Part shown: one piece after another, positions 51,586 through 59,609 of the stretch
Numbering within the stretch: the stretch's first letter is position 1
Layout: every line of letters begins with the position of its first letter
DNA from: Insolitispirillum peregrinum
Lineage (GTDB): Bacteria; Pseudomonadota; Alphaproteobacteria; Rhodospirillales; Rhodospirillaceae
Assembly: GCF_042665255.1 (NCBI RefSeq)
Contig: NZ_JBHTCD010000023.1
Direction: 5' to 3' (one strand)
DNA: 64,000 nucleotides
Made by a program: the position numbers and the translations under genes
The notes under the pieces: model-generated
The model's input: the letters and a program-made list of their open reading frames with translations, nothing else
Databases searched by the model: none
What the model was told of the DNA's origin: nothing

Positions 51586-51933
51586 TCAAAACAGCGAAAG
51601 TTGCTCGTTTTCTGGCGAAGGCTCGTATTCTCGCCCCCGCAGGCTGACGATGTTGGCATACTGTTTGTCCGTCAGGGTCACAATCTGGATGTGACCCTTG
51701 GGCGGGGCGGCGGCGGCAATATGCTTGGTCATTGCCTCGGCGGCCTCTTTCCCGGCCAGAATGCGATAATAGACGGAATACTGTGCCATGGCAAAACCAT
51801 GATCCAGCAGAACGTGGCGAAATTTTGTTGCCTGATGGCGCTCCTCGGCCTCGACCACCGGCAGATCAAACATGACCAGCATCCACAACAGACGATACCC
51901 GCTTGCCCAAGGGCCAGTCTCGCGCACCCGCAT
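51586..51933 (-). CDS. cas2: CRISPR-associated endonuclease Cas2
   Basis: This 115-residue protein has the Cas2 core LLWMLVMFDLPVVEAEERHQATKFRHVLLDHGFAMAQYSVYYRI, with the Asp of the ferredoxin-like fold, and ends RGREYEPSPENEQLSLF. Cas2 bridges Cas1 dimers during spacer capture. ATG 51933 follows GAGGTG; the long upstream extension runs through the palindromic repeat and is rejected. It is separated from cas1 by 118 bp, which holds a palindrome and a hairpin. Confidence 0.93.
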   Translation of the reverse strand: MRVRETGPWASGYRLLWMLVMFDLPVVEAEERHQATKFRHVLLDHGFAMAQYSVYYRILAGKEAAEAMTKHIAAAAPPKGHIQIVTLTDKQYANIVSLRGREYEPSPENEQLSLF

Positions 51934-51973
51934 CAGGGCACCTCGGTCGAGAGTGACACCGCCGGAATGACGC

Positions 51974-52031
51974 GAGCATTGTGCGAAAAGTGGGAACCGG
52001 TTTTCGCAAAAACAATGCGACATAACAAAAG
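51974..52031. repeat. Palindromic repeat between cas1 and cas2 (copy J)
   Basis: GAGCATTGTGCGAAAAGTGG then GAACCGGTTTTCGC and AACAATGCGACATAACAAAAG match the palindromes at 23530, 37764 and 41090. It is followed at once by the cas1 terminator hairpin. Confidence 0.85.
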
Positions 52032-52032
52032 A

Positions 52033-52063
52033 CTCAAGCTGTGAGCACTGCTCACAGCTTGAG
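52033..52063 (-). terminator. Hairpin ending cas1 (stop codon inside the stem)
   Basis: A perfect 13-bp stem, CTCAAGCTGTGAG (52033-52045) with CTCACAGCTTGAG (52051-52063), has a five-base loop. On the minus strand it is followed by TCTTTTGTT. The cas1 stop codon (52052-52054) lies inside the stem. Confidence 0.7.
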
Positions 52064-52945
52064 GGACGCATTCCGCTCGCCCAATGCCGCCACCAGTGAC
52101 GACGCAAGAATCCGCACCGCCGTCATCAGCGGTGTAATGCCATCCGGTCCGGTACAATCATGCAACAACACCGCCACCAGTCGTTTTTTGACGGCGGGCG
52201 TCACCATCAGGTCAGCAGTCTCGCCGATATCTCCCACCACCGCCCGGACCACATGGTCAACGGCTGGGCGGTATGGTTCCATCAGGTCATCAATCAGGGC
52301 AAAGGCATTGGACTCATTACAGTGATGAATGCCCAATGCCGGGGTTAGACCGACAGAAATGGCCGCCCGCGCGGTGGCCGCCCGCACCACGGCATAGCCG
52401 TAATTCAGGCAGGCATTGATCCCCGGTTCCTGTTGATCACGGCGAAAGGCGGTTCCCATCAAGGTTTGCCAATACAGTCGGGCCGCCTGCGCCTCGATAT
52501 TGTGCGGATCACCGGATTGCACCTGCTGTTGCAAAAGGCGCAATGCCTGACGAATGTGTTCATCCCCCCGCCATTGCGCCAACACCTGTTCCTGCTGGGC
52601 GATTTTTGCCCGCACGATCTGTTGCCACAACCGCTTGCGCCGCGTTTCGGACAGCGCAATCTGCTGTTTCAAAACCCCCGTCTGTCGGTAATAGCCGCGA
52701 TAGGGCAACATCAGGCCGTCAGGGTGATAATTGTCACCACAGCAAATCAGTGGAATGCCGCGCTCCATCAATGCCGACAACACCGGTTTGGTCAGGGTGA
52801 TTTGATGCGCCGTTAACAGGACGGCGGTCAAATCGTCCAGTGGCACCCGACCGATCTCGGTGTGATGGTCATAAATGCAGGCAAAGCCGTGCGCCAATCC
52901 CAGCGAACGGCCTTCCTGCGCCAGTTCCAGCACGCCCCCGATCAT
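52052..52945 (-). CDS. cas1: CRISPR-associated integrase Cas1 (type II)
   Basis: This 297-residue spacer integrase has the usual metal ligands: Glu151 (NIEAQAARLYW), His207 or His208 (LGIHHCNESNAFALIDDLMEPYRP), and Asp219/220 with Glu223 nearby. Length and motif style fit type II Cas1. Its ATG overlaps the cas9 stop (ATGA), so the two are translationally coupled. Confidence 0.95.
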   Translation of the reverse strand: MIGGVLELAQEGRSLGLAHGFACIYDHHTEIGRVPLDDLTAVLLTAHQITLTKPVLSALMERGIPLICCGDNYHPDGLMLPYRGYYRQTGVLKQQIALSETRRKRLWQQIVRAKIAQQEQVLAQWRGDEHIRQALRLLQQQVQSGDPHNIEAQAARLYWQTLMGTAFRRDQQEPGINACLNYGYAVVRAATARAAISVGLTPALGIHHCNESNAFALIDDLMEPYRPAVDHVVRAVVGDIGETADLMVTPAVKKRLVAVLLHDCTGPDGITPLMTAVRILASSLVAALGERNASLKL

Positions 52946-55900
52946 GATGGCACCTGCACCACCCCGCTGGGGGAAATGCTCGCCTTGCGGAGCTGCTGCG
53001 TTTTCAAAACATTGATCGAAACAAAACGGCGATCACTCTCTGCTATCAGCATAGGACGAATATCGAGCTTATTGGCGGCAGTATTAAACCCCGCCACACG
53101 ATACAAAACATCCCTTCCCCCTTCGGCCACCGCGATCACATCATTTTTGAACAGACGGGTAATGAATTTCGCTGCCGGATGGGGTTTACCTGTGGCAGGC
53201 AAGGGCGGAATGCCATTCGCACACTCACCGTAGGACCAGAACTTTCCTTCCCACCTGAAACTTCCCGCCTTCCACTTGCCTTTCTTCCCTTCGGGCATCG
53301 ACCAGACGTCGCAACAGGCATAGCTGCCCTTGGCATAGCCCTTATAGGGCGCGCTTTTGACCGGCTCGACCGAATCGTTTTTCACCAGAATACGGATCGA
53401 GCGCACCCCGTGTTTTTGCCCAAACTCCGCCAACAGCCGCTGACGTTCCTTATCATCACTCAGTGATTTTTTCGCATTTTCTTCCAGATACTCCCGCACC
53501 TGCGCGCGCCATTGCCCGTCACGAATGGCATCCAGTTCCTTTTCCGACAGGGCATCCAGCCGTTTGCGCGTCACCAGATTATACTCAGGCTTGCGGCCAT
53601 CGGGGGCTTTGACAAAGCCATAGGCGGTCTCGTTGAACATCGCGCCGCTGCCGCCGTGATCGGGCTTGAACGACACCGCCAGACTGTTCAGCCGGTCGCG
53701 CAGGGCTTGCCGCAGGGGATCGGGCAAATCGGGCAGCCGCACCTGTTCGCGGTCGTGGCTCATCGCTGACGACACCCGCTGAAGCATCGAGCGGTTGGCC
53801 AGCCCGATCACAAAGGCATCCACCGTATGGTGGCGATGGTCATTGCGGTTTTTCTGGTTGTCATCGGACAACAGGCCATTCAGCCGCCACTGGCTGCGGA
53901 TCATCGCCGTCAAGCGTCCCGGCGCGGGCATCACGTCCTCGCAAACGGCTGTCAAATACCGCCGGGCGGCACGGGAAATAAAGGCGGTGTCGGTCATCTG
54001 GCGGGCGATGAAGTCGGTCCCGACTTCCCAGTCATCCATCGCTGACGCGCCAAAGCGGGCCGCCTTGGCCGGAGACAGCCCCTTGGCACGCCCCAGCACT
54101 TCGGCCCAGACGATTCCTTGTTCGGCATGCTGATTGTGCCCGAATGCCTCGTAAGGGGTGCGGTTGCCCTTTAGCCGGTTGGCATCGCGGAAACTGAGGG
54201 TCAGGTTGTTCATTCCGTCGTCCAGCGTGCGCGAACGGGGCAGCAGGTGTTCCACCTCCACCTCTCCGTTCACCAGATGCTGGGCAGAGATCACCCGGCC
54301 AGTAAACACGCACCGGCGGGCGACCTCATCGCGGGCCAGCTCTTCCCACAGCTTGATCTTGCGCAGGTCTGCTGCTGTTGGCTCGGCGCCATTGGTCATC
54401 ACCTTCCATTGATCAATGCGATTTTTATTGGCCTTCTCGTTTTTGGCAATCTGGCTGCTGATCGCCTCGCGCTTGACCTTGGGCAGCTTCAGGTCCCGCG
54501 ACAGTTCGACCTGAATGGTGGCTGGCGGCTCGCCAAAACGGTCGATCAGCTCGTTGACCAGCTTGCGCACCTGATTCAGGGCGATATGAACCGTCGGATT
54601 GCCGATCTTGCCATAGTGCCCCTCGGGATCACTGTCTTCGGGTTTGCGTGGGTCCGCCCCCAACAGGCTACCGCGCAAGACTTCCCCGTAATACGGTAAC
54701 CGCTCGTACAGGGTTTCCGATGCCTGAAAGCCCGCCAGCCGACGTTTGGCTTCGTCTTCCCCCAGCAACTCGACGGCAGCATCGTATTCATCCAGTCCCT
54801 GCGTTGCCATGATCGGCAACAGGTCTTCCATCGCCTGTCGGGAATAGCTGGTGGTCAAGGCCCCCAGCGGCAATTCCATCAACGCATGGGCCGCCGCATT
54901 GGTCAGGCCAAAGTCACGCACCAGCGACCCGACCAGCGCCGCATCATCCATGATCCGCCCGTTATCAACCGGGTTGTGCAGGCGTTCAAAGATATCATTC
55001 AGCATGCTGTCAGGCAGCGTATCCCACAGCGGCATCAGGATATTTGCTTTGGATGACTTGCGCAGGGCAGTTGCCACACGGTTGCCCTCAAGGTGCTTGC
55101 GGCGGTCATCCTCGATATTGAATCGACTCTCTTTGGGGAACAGCGGCGTGCCGTCGGTTCCTTTCAGTTTACGGATTCCCGCAAAGGTGGCTTTCTCCTG
55201 ACGGCCCAGAACATCGGCAATGGCCCGGTACTGCCCGGCAGTCAGGCGCTGGCTGCTCTGGTCCGGCATGATCACACGCAGGATGCTCAGTTCCTTGTAG
55301 ATGCGGAACTCTTGCGCAATCGGGGTGTCGCGGAACGTCCGGGGATGCTGGGGATAAAAGGAGCACGCCCCCCGTTCGACCGGGCGCAAGGGGTGCTGAA
55401 ACAGGATGTGATTGTCGCGCAGGCGGTCCCAGTCCTCTGCCGTCAGCGAGGGATGAAACGGTGCCTGTACAGCGCGAATGCGGTCAAATTCTGCGCGATA
55501 CATGGCGCGGTCGGGATACAAATCCCCCTGCTCGCCCCGGAAACGGATCATCAGGCCAGCTTGCTCCCGTTGCCACAGGAACTCGCCCAGTGTCCAGGGT
55601 GTCTGTGCCGGTGGGGTGTTTTCGGGGATGGCATCCAGATCGGCAGAGGTCAGGACGCGATATTGCAATGCCCGGTGAAGCTGGCTGATCTTTTGCTTGA
55701 AAACCGTCGCGTCGTCATCGGCCTTGTCCGTCTTGCGATTGGACAAAAAGCCGCGACGCACCCCAAGATGCAGCAGGGCACGCCCCAGTTGGTGCGCCGT
55801 CAGCGGATGGCCTGTGGTGACCGCCAGGGCACGCAACTGATAGGGGCTTTCCGTTAACAGGGCTGATCGTTGACTGTCCTCAACGGGTAACAGGCCATAA

Positions 55901-56166
55901 CCGATCAGCGCCTTTGCCAATGCCTTGATACGATTGTTGCCATGGTCGCGGTTGCGCCGCATCCCCCGCGCTTGCCTTCGGTTGACAGCCAGGGATTCTC
56001 CGACACGTCCATCCGCCGCCGGTTCGCGGCCATCAGGAATAATCCGCACCCCGGCATCGGCCAGTCGCCAGTCGCTCCAGTCAGGATCGTGTCCCTCGGA
56101 AAACGTAAAAGCACACCAGCCAATCGAATTGGTACCCAGATCAAGCCCCAGCTTCCACACCGCCAT
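52942..56166 (-). CDS. cas9: Type II-C CRISPR endonuclease Cas9 (compact)
   Basis: This 1074-residue RNA-guided nuclease cuts DNA matched to the crRNA. RuvC-I is KLGLDLGTNSIGW (Asp9), the Arg-rich bridge helix is NRRQARGMRRNRDHGNNR, and RuvC-II is IQVELSRDLKLPKV (Glu554). The HNH domain is EVEHLLPRSRTLDDGMNNLTLS (His640, Asn654), and RuvC-III is HRHHTVDAFVIGLA (His780, Asp783). All catalytic residues are present. ATG 56166 is chosen because AAGGTGGAGA is directly upstream; a start ten codons earlier is possible but has no site. The size and gene order cas9-cas1-cas2 without csn2 or cas4 place it in II-C. Confidence 0.97.
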   Translation of the reverse strand: MAVWKLGLDLGTNSIGWCAFTFSEGHDPDWSDWRLADAGVRIIPDGREPAADGRVGESLAVNRRQARGMRRNRDHGNNRIKALAKALIGYGLLPVEDSQRSALLTESPYQLRALAVTTGHPLTAHQLGRALLHLGVRRGFLSNRKTDKADDDATVFKQKISQLHRALQYRVLTSADLDAIPENTPPAQTPWTLGEFLWQREQAGLMIRFRGEQGDLYPDRAMYRAEFDRIRAVQAPFHPSLTAEDWDRLRDNHILFQHPLRPVERGACSFYPQHPRTFRDTPIAQEFRIYKELSILRVIMPDQSSQRLTAGQYRAIADVLGRQEKATFAGIRKLKGTDGTPLFPKESRFNIEDDRRKHLEGNRVATALRKSSKANILMPLWDTLPDSMLNDIFERLHNPVDNGRIMDDAALVGSLVRDFGLTNAAAHALMELPLGALTTSYSRQAMEDLLPIMATQGLDEYDAAVELLGEDEAKRRLAGFQASETLYERLPYYGEVLRGSLLGADPRKPEDSDPEGHYGKIGNPTVHIALNQVRKLVNELIDRFGEPPATIQVELSRDLKLPKVKREAISSQIAKNEKANKNRIDQWKVMTNGAEPTAADLRKIKLWEELARDEVARRCVFTGRVISAQHLVNGEVEVEHLLPRSRTLDDGMNNLTLSFRDANRLKGNRTPYEAFGHNQHAEQGIVWAEVLGRAKGLSPAKAARFGASAMDDWEVGTDFIARQMTDTAFISRAARRYLTAVCEDVMPAPGRLTAMIRSQWRLNGLLSDDNQKNRNDHRHHTVDAFVIGLANRSMLQRVSSAMSHDREQVRLPDLPDPLRQALRDRLNSLAVSFKPDHGGSGAMFNETAYGFVKAPDGRKPEYNLVTRKRLDALSEKELDAIRDGQWRAQVREYLEENAKKSLSDDKERQRLLAEFGQKHGVRSIRILVKNDSVEPVKSAPYKGYAKGSYACCDVWSMPEGKKGKWKAGSFRWEGKFWSYGECANGIPPLPATGKPHPAAKFITRLFKNDVIAVAEGGRDVLYRVAGFNTAANKLDIRPMLIAESDRRFVSINVLKTQQLRKASISPSGVVQVPS

Positions 56167-56194
56167 TCTCCACCTTAACGTGTTTGTGTGGATC

Positions 56195-56226
56195 ATATTG
56201 ACGGATGGACTGTTTCATGACAACAT
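56195..56226. promoter_or_regulatory. Superposed divergent promoters for cas9 and tracrRNA
   Basis: Rightward: TTGACG (56198-56203), 17 nt, CAACAT (56221-56226), with a start predicted near 56233. Leftward: TTGTCA (56218-56223), 17 nt, CAATAT (56195-56200), giving a cas9 leader of about 20 nt. The -35 of each overlaps the -10 of the other, so they could not be occupied at once. Confidence 0.5.
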
Positions 56227-56232
56227 GCTCGC

Positions 56233-56313
56233 GTTGTTCAGAAAATGCGGTCAGCCTGTTAACACGGCTGATGCCACTAAATGCGAAAGCGGGCTCTGGC
56301 CCGCTTTTGTTTT
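56233..56313 (+). ncRNA. tracrRNA
   Basis: GTTGTTCAGAAAATGCGGTCA is the exact reverse complement of CRISPR repeat positions 10-30. It is followed by GCCTGTTAAC, which can pair with the repeat's 5' GTTGCGGG through a bulge. Next come a nexus-like hairpin GGCTGATGCC (56266-56275) and the terminator AGCGGGC (56288-56294) with GCCCGCT (56299-56305) and TTTTGTTTT. The upstream promoter puts the predicted start at the anti-repeat. It lies between cas9 and the RpiR gene. Confidence 0.9.
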
Positions 56314-56327
56314 GTCTCCCCCACACC

Positions 56328-57194
56328 CTACCGCCGCTCGAAATCCCCGAAACGGTCTTGCAGGCGGCGGATGGCCTTGCTGCGCTCCAGCACGCTTTCG
56401 CCCTGCACGGCGATGGCGCTGGTCACCAGCAAATCCAGCAACGCCGCCAGCGGCATGAAGGAATCCCACGCCCGCCAGCTCATCGCCGGAATGCTGAGGG
56501 TAACGGCCCCCTCGGCCTGCCCCCAGTCACAGTGGGTATCGGTGATCAGCAAAACCGGGATACCTGCGGCACAGGCTTCGTCAAACAACACCTGCGACTT
56601 GCTGGCAAAGCGGCGACAGTCGATCAGCACCAGCAAGCGCCCGGCGGGATCGCCGTCGAACAGCTCCAGATAGGTTCCGTTCAGGCCATCCATATAGCGG
56701 ACCGTCGGCCGAACATAGGACATCTGTTCGGAAAAATAGCGGGCGATACCGCTGATATTCTGAAAAGAGGCGATAAACACACTGCCAGCCTGCGTCAGGC
56801 GACGCACGGCCTCGTCCCATTCCGGGCTGTGGGACAGCTTGTTCAGGCTTTGCAGGGCTTCGATTTGCTGGATCACCATCCCGGACACCAAACGCCCGTT
56901 CCCCTGATCGCGCCGCAGGTCATCGACCGTATCCTGCAACTCCCACGCCGAGCTGATCGGGCCGTGGCGCAGTTCGGATTTCAGGGCGTCCAGACTGCCA
57001 TACCCCAACTCGCGCAGGTAGCGGGTGACGGTCATCGCACTCAGCCCGACATGGGCGGCGATGGAGGCGGCCGTCTCGAACGGAATGGTCGCCAGATTCT
57101 GGGCAAAGTACTCCGACAGCAAGCGCCCGGCCTTGGTGCGGCGGGCCTCGGGGGATTGGAACACGGCAAGAAGACTATCCATCACATCCCGCAT
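56328..57194 (-). CDS. RpiR-family regulator with SIS domain
   Basis: This 288-residue protein has an N-terminal HTH (IPFETAASIAAHVGLSAMTVTRYLRELGYGSLDALKSEL) and a C-terminal SIS sugar-phosphate-binding-type domain (GSVFIASFQNISGIARYFSEQM ... GIPVLLITDTHCD). RpiR regulators usually sense a small phosphorylated sugar or another metabolite. It starts 3 bp after dmpA on the same strand and probably controls the dmpA/pot cluster through the intergenic inverted repeat. Confidence 0.88.
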   Translation of the reverse strand: MRDVMDSLLAVFQSPEARRTKAGRLLSEYFAQNLATIPFETAASIAAHVGLSAMTVTRYLRELGYGSLDALKSELRHGPISSAWELQDTVDDLRRDQGNGRLVSGMVIQQIEALQSLNKLSHSPEWDEAVRRLTQAGSVFIASFQNISGIARYFSEQMSYVRPTVRYMDGLNGTYLELFDGDPAGRLLVLIDCRRFASKSQVLFDEACAAGIPVLLITDTHCDWGQAEGAVTLSIPAMSWRAWDSFMPLAALLDLLVTSAIAVQGESVLERSKAIRRLQDRFGDFERR

Positions 57195-57197
57195 GGC

Positions 57198-58292
57198 TCA
57201 GGAAAACAGCGACGCCAAGTATGCGCCATCCAGCGCTTCGACAAAACGCCCCTTGCGCCCCAGACAGGGCGTTGCCGCCAGCATGGCGTTCAGGACCGCC
57301 TCGTCAACCGCCTCGACCACCGCCATGAACATCGGGTCCAGCAGGTCATTGCCGACAGCGGTGAAAGACAACTCCGGCGGCTCGGGGAGAGGTCCGGGAG
57401 AGTTGGCGGTGCTGAAGGCCAGAAAGATATCGCCCGAGTTGTTGCCCGATGGCGTACCGCCGCGACCAATGCCGATTGCCGACCGTCGCGCCAGCCGTTG
57501 TAACTGGATCGGCAGCAAGGGCGCATCGGTGGCCACAATGGCAATGATCGAGCCTTTTTCCTGCGTCCATACCGCCTTTCCCGGCAACGCCTTGCCGACC
57601 GGCTTGCCGCACACCGTCAGCCATGGGCGCAGGCCGTGGTTCGCCTGCACCAGCACGCCAACGGTATAGTCCTTCCCTTTCAGGGTCACCACGCGCGAGG
57701 CAGTGCCGGTTCCGCCCTTGTACTCATAGGCGATCATCCCGGTGCCACCGCCGACACTGCCTTCGGCCACCGGCCCCGCCGTGGCGGCATCAATGGCGGC
57801 CAGCACATGATCTTCGGTGACCGACTGGGCGTAGATGTCATTCAGCCAGCCATCATAGGTCTCGGCGGCGACCGGCAGCAGCCATAGCCCGTGTCGGTCA
57901 AGGCGTGGGCCAAACTCGCGGATCATCCAGCGAATGGTGCCATGGTGCGCCCGCCCCAGAGACAGGCTGTTGGTGATGGTGATCGGCCCGGTGAACCAGC
58001 CTGCTTCGTGCAGCCAGTGCGTTCCGGTCATTTCCCCATTGCCGTTCATCGCAAAGGCCCCTCCCCACACTGGCGCCAGCAAGTCCTGTGATGGACGTGG
58101 CAAAATGGCGGTGACGCCGGTGTGCAGGGCCGGGTTGGCGGGATCGGTCAGGGTGGTCATGCCAACCGTGACTCCTGCCACGTCGGTGATGGCGTTATGC
58201 AGGCCGGTCCGGCCCGGCACGGGCAGGCCCAATCCACGGGCACGCAACGAGCCGGACGGCGAGACCAGAGCAGGATCGGGCGATGGAGACAT
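57198..58292 (-). CDS. P1/S58-family aminopeptidase (DmpA-like)
   Basis: This 364-residue protein resembles DmpA and BapA, N-terminal-nucleophile peptidases that self-cleave. It has the N-terminal GLHNAITDVAGVTVGMTT, NSLSLGRAHHGTIRWMIREF and the autoprocessing site before Ser in AEGSVGGGTGMIAYEYKGG. Members act on D-amino acid amides, beta-peptides or small dipeptides. It is divergent from the transporter genes with 188 bp between. Confidence 0.88.
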   Translation of the reverse strand: MSPSPDPALVSPSGSLRARGLGLPVPGRTGLHNAITDVAGVTVGMTTLTDPANPALHTGVTAILPRPSQDLLAPVWGGAFAMNGNGEMTGTHWLHEAGWFTGPITITNSLSLGRAHHGTIRWMIREFGPRLDRHGLWLLPVAAETYDGWLNDIYAQSVTEDHVLAAIDAATAGPVAEGSVGGGTGMIAYEYKGGTGTASRVVTLKGKDYTVGVLVQANHGLRPWLTVCGKPVGKALPGKAVWTQEKGSIIAIVATDAPLLPIQLQRLARRSAIGIGRGGTPSGNNSGDIFLAFSTANSPGPLPEPPELSFTAVGNDLLDPMFMAVVEAVDEAVLNAMLAATPCLGRKGRFVEALDGAYLASLFS

Positions 58293-58349
58293 GGGGGAAC
58301 CTCGCAGGCAGGGAAGCAGAACAGGGCAAACGATGCTCTGACCGACACA

Positions 58350-58392
58350 TGTTAGTCAATCAACATTTTCAGAAAAATATTGTTGACTAACA
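58350..58392. promoter_or_regulatory. Intergenic inverted repeat, possible RpiR operator
   Basis: TGTTAGTCAA (58350-58359) and TTGACTAACA (58383-58392) are perfect inverted repeats 23 nt apart in the dmpA-potA intergenic region, at AT-rich DNA. Confidence 0.55.
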
Positions 58393-58480
58393 TTCCCTCT
58401 CTCCATCACACTTGCACAAATGATGGGCGGAAAAATCATCGCTCAAATTTTATGCATCACGATCAAAGGACGCCTCCCCC

Positions 58481-59599
58481 ATGATGTCCGTCCCCCCATT
58501 CCCCGTTCCAGGCACCACGCCCATCGTCCGCGTCTCTGCTGCCTCCAAAACCTTCCACACTCCCGACGGGCGGCTGGTCGAAGCCCTGAAGGCGGTCAGC
58601 CTCGACATTCCGGCTGGCAGGTTCACCACCCTGCTCGGGCCATCCGGCTGCGGCAAGACCACGCTGTTGCGCCTGATCGGCGGCTTTGAGGAACCGACTG
58701 GCGGCGGCATCTTCATCGATGGCAAGCTGATGGAAGGTATCCCGGCCCATCACCGCCCGACCAACACCGTTTTTCAGCACTATGGCCTGTTCCCTCACCT
58801 GACGGTGGCAGGCAACGTTGCTTACGGGCTGGAAATCGCCAAGGTGCCGAAAGCCGAAATCCGCCAGCGGGTCGCGGAAGCGCTGGAGATGGTCCGCCTG
58901 CCGGGGATGGAAACGCGCAAGATCACCCAGCTTTCCGGCGGCCAGCAACAGCGGGTGGCGCTGGCGCGGGCATTGGTCCTGCGCCCCAAGATCCTGCTGC
59001 TGGACGAGCCGATGGCCGCGCTGGACCGGAAACTGCGGAAGGAGATGCAGACCGAGTTGAAACGCCTGCAACACGAACTGGGCATTGCCTTTCTGTGCGT
59101 CACCCACGATCAGGAAGAAGCCCTGTCGATGTCCGATCTGGTGGTGGTGATGAATCGCGGCCAGATCGAACAGCAAGGAACGCCGCGCCAGATTTACGAC
59201 CAGCCGGAAACGGAATTTGTCGCTGGCTTTGTGGGGGAAATCTCGCTGTTCCGGGGGCGAATCACCAACAACAGCCTGCAAACGGACGCAGGCACCACCC
59301 TTTTGCTTGATGCCTCCGGCCTTGAGTCATCGCCGGATCAGCCGGTGACCGCCTGCCTGCGTCCCGAGAAACTGGCGCTGGCGAAGCCTGACAGCACCAC
59401 TCCCTTGCTGCATGGCACCGTCCGCGACGCCACCTATCTCGGCACATCGACGCGCCTTGAGGTCAGTCTGGGCACCAGCGAGGGCGACGTGAGCGACAGC
59501 GTGATTGCCACCCTGCACGATGACAGCCCGGCGATCGGTCAGCCGATCACCCTGACCTATTCCCCCGCCGATGTGCGCTTGCTCCGCCACCAAGGTTAA
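58481..59599 (+). CDS. potA: Spermidine/putrescine-type ABC transporter ATPase (PotA-like)
   Basis: This 372-residue ATPase has Walker A LLGPSGCGKTTLLRLIGG, signature LSGGQQQRVALARALV, Walker B ILLLDEPMAALDRKLR and H-loop VTHDQEEALSM, then the C-terminal TOBE region of the PotA/FbpC group. It powers a binding-protein-dependent importer. It heads the potA-potB-potC-potD string; ATG 58481 and ATG 58484 are both possible. The pot symbols are by family; the actual substrate may differ. Confidence 0.9.
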   Translation: MMSVPPFPVPGTTPIVRVSAASKTFHTPDGRLVEALKAVSLDIPAGRFTTLLGPSGCGKTTLLRLIGGFEEPTGGGIFIDGKLMEGIPAHHRPTNTVFQHYGLFPHLTVAGNVAYGLEIAKVPKAEIRQRVAEALEMVRLPGMETRKITQLSGGQQQRVALARALVLRPKILLLDEPMAALDRKLRKEMQTELKRLQHELGIAFLCVTHDQEEALSMSDLVVVMNRGQIEQQGTPRQIYDQPETEFVAGFVGEISLFRGRITNNSLQTDAGTTLLLDASGLESSPDQPVTACLRPEKLALAKPDSTTPLLHGTVRDATYLGTSTRLEVSLGTSEGDVSDSVIATLHDDSPAIGQPITLTYSPADVRLLRHQG

Positions 59600-59609
59600 G
59601 GATGCCGTC

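Noticed and set aside
51934..52107. A longer cas2 start reaching through the palindrome
   Set aside because: The added residues are encoded by the repeat, and ATG 51933 has GAGGTG upstream and gives a normal Cas2 N-terminus.
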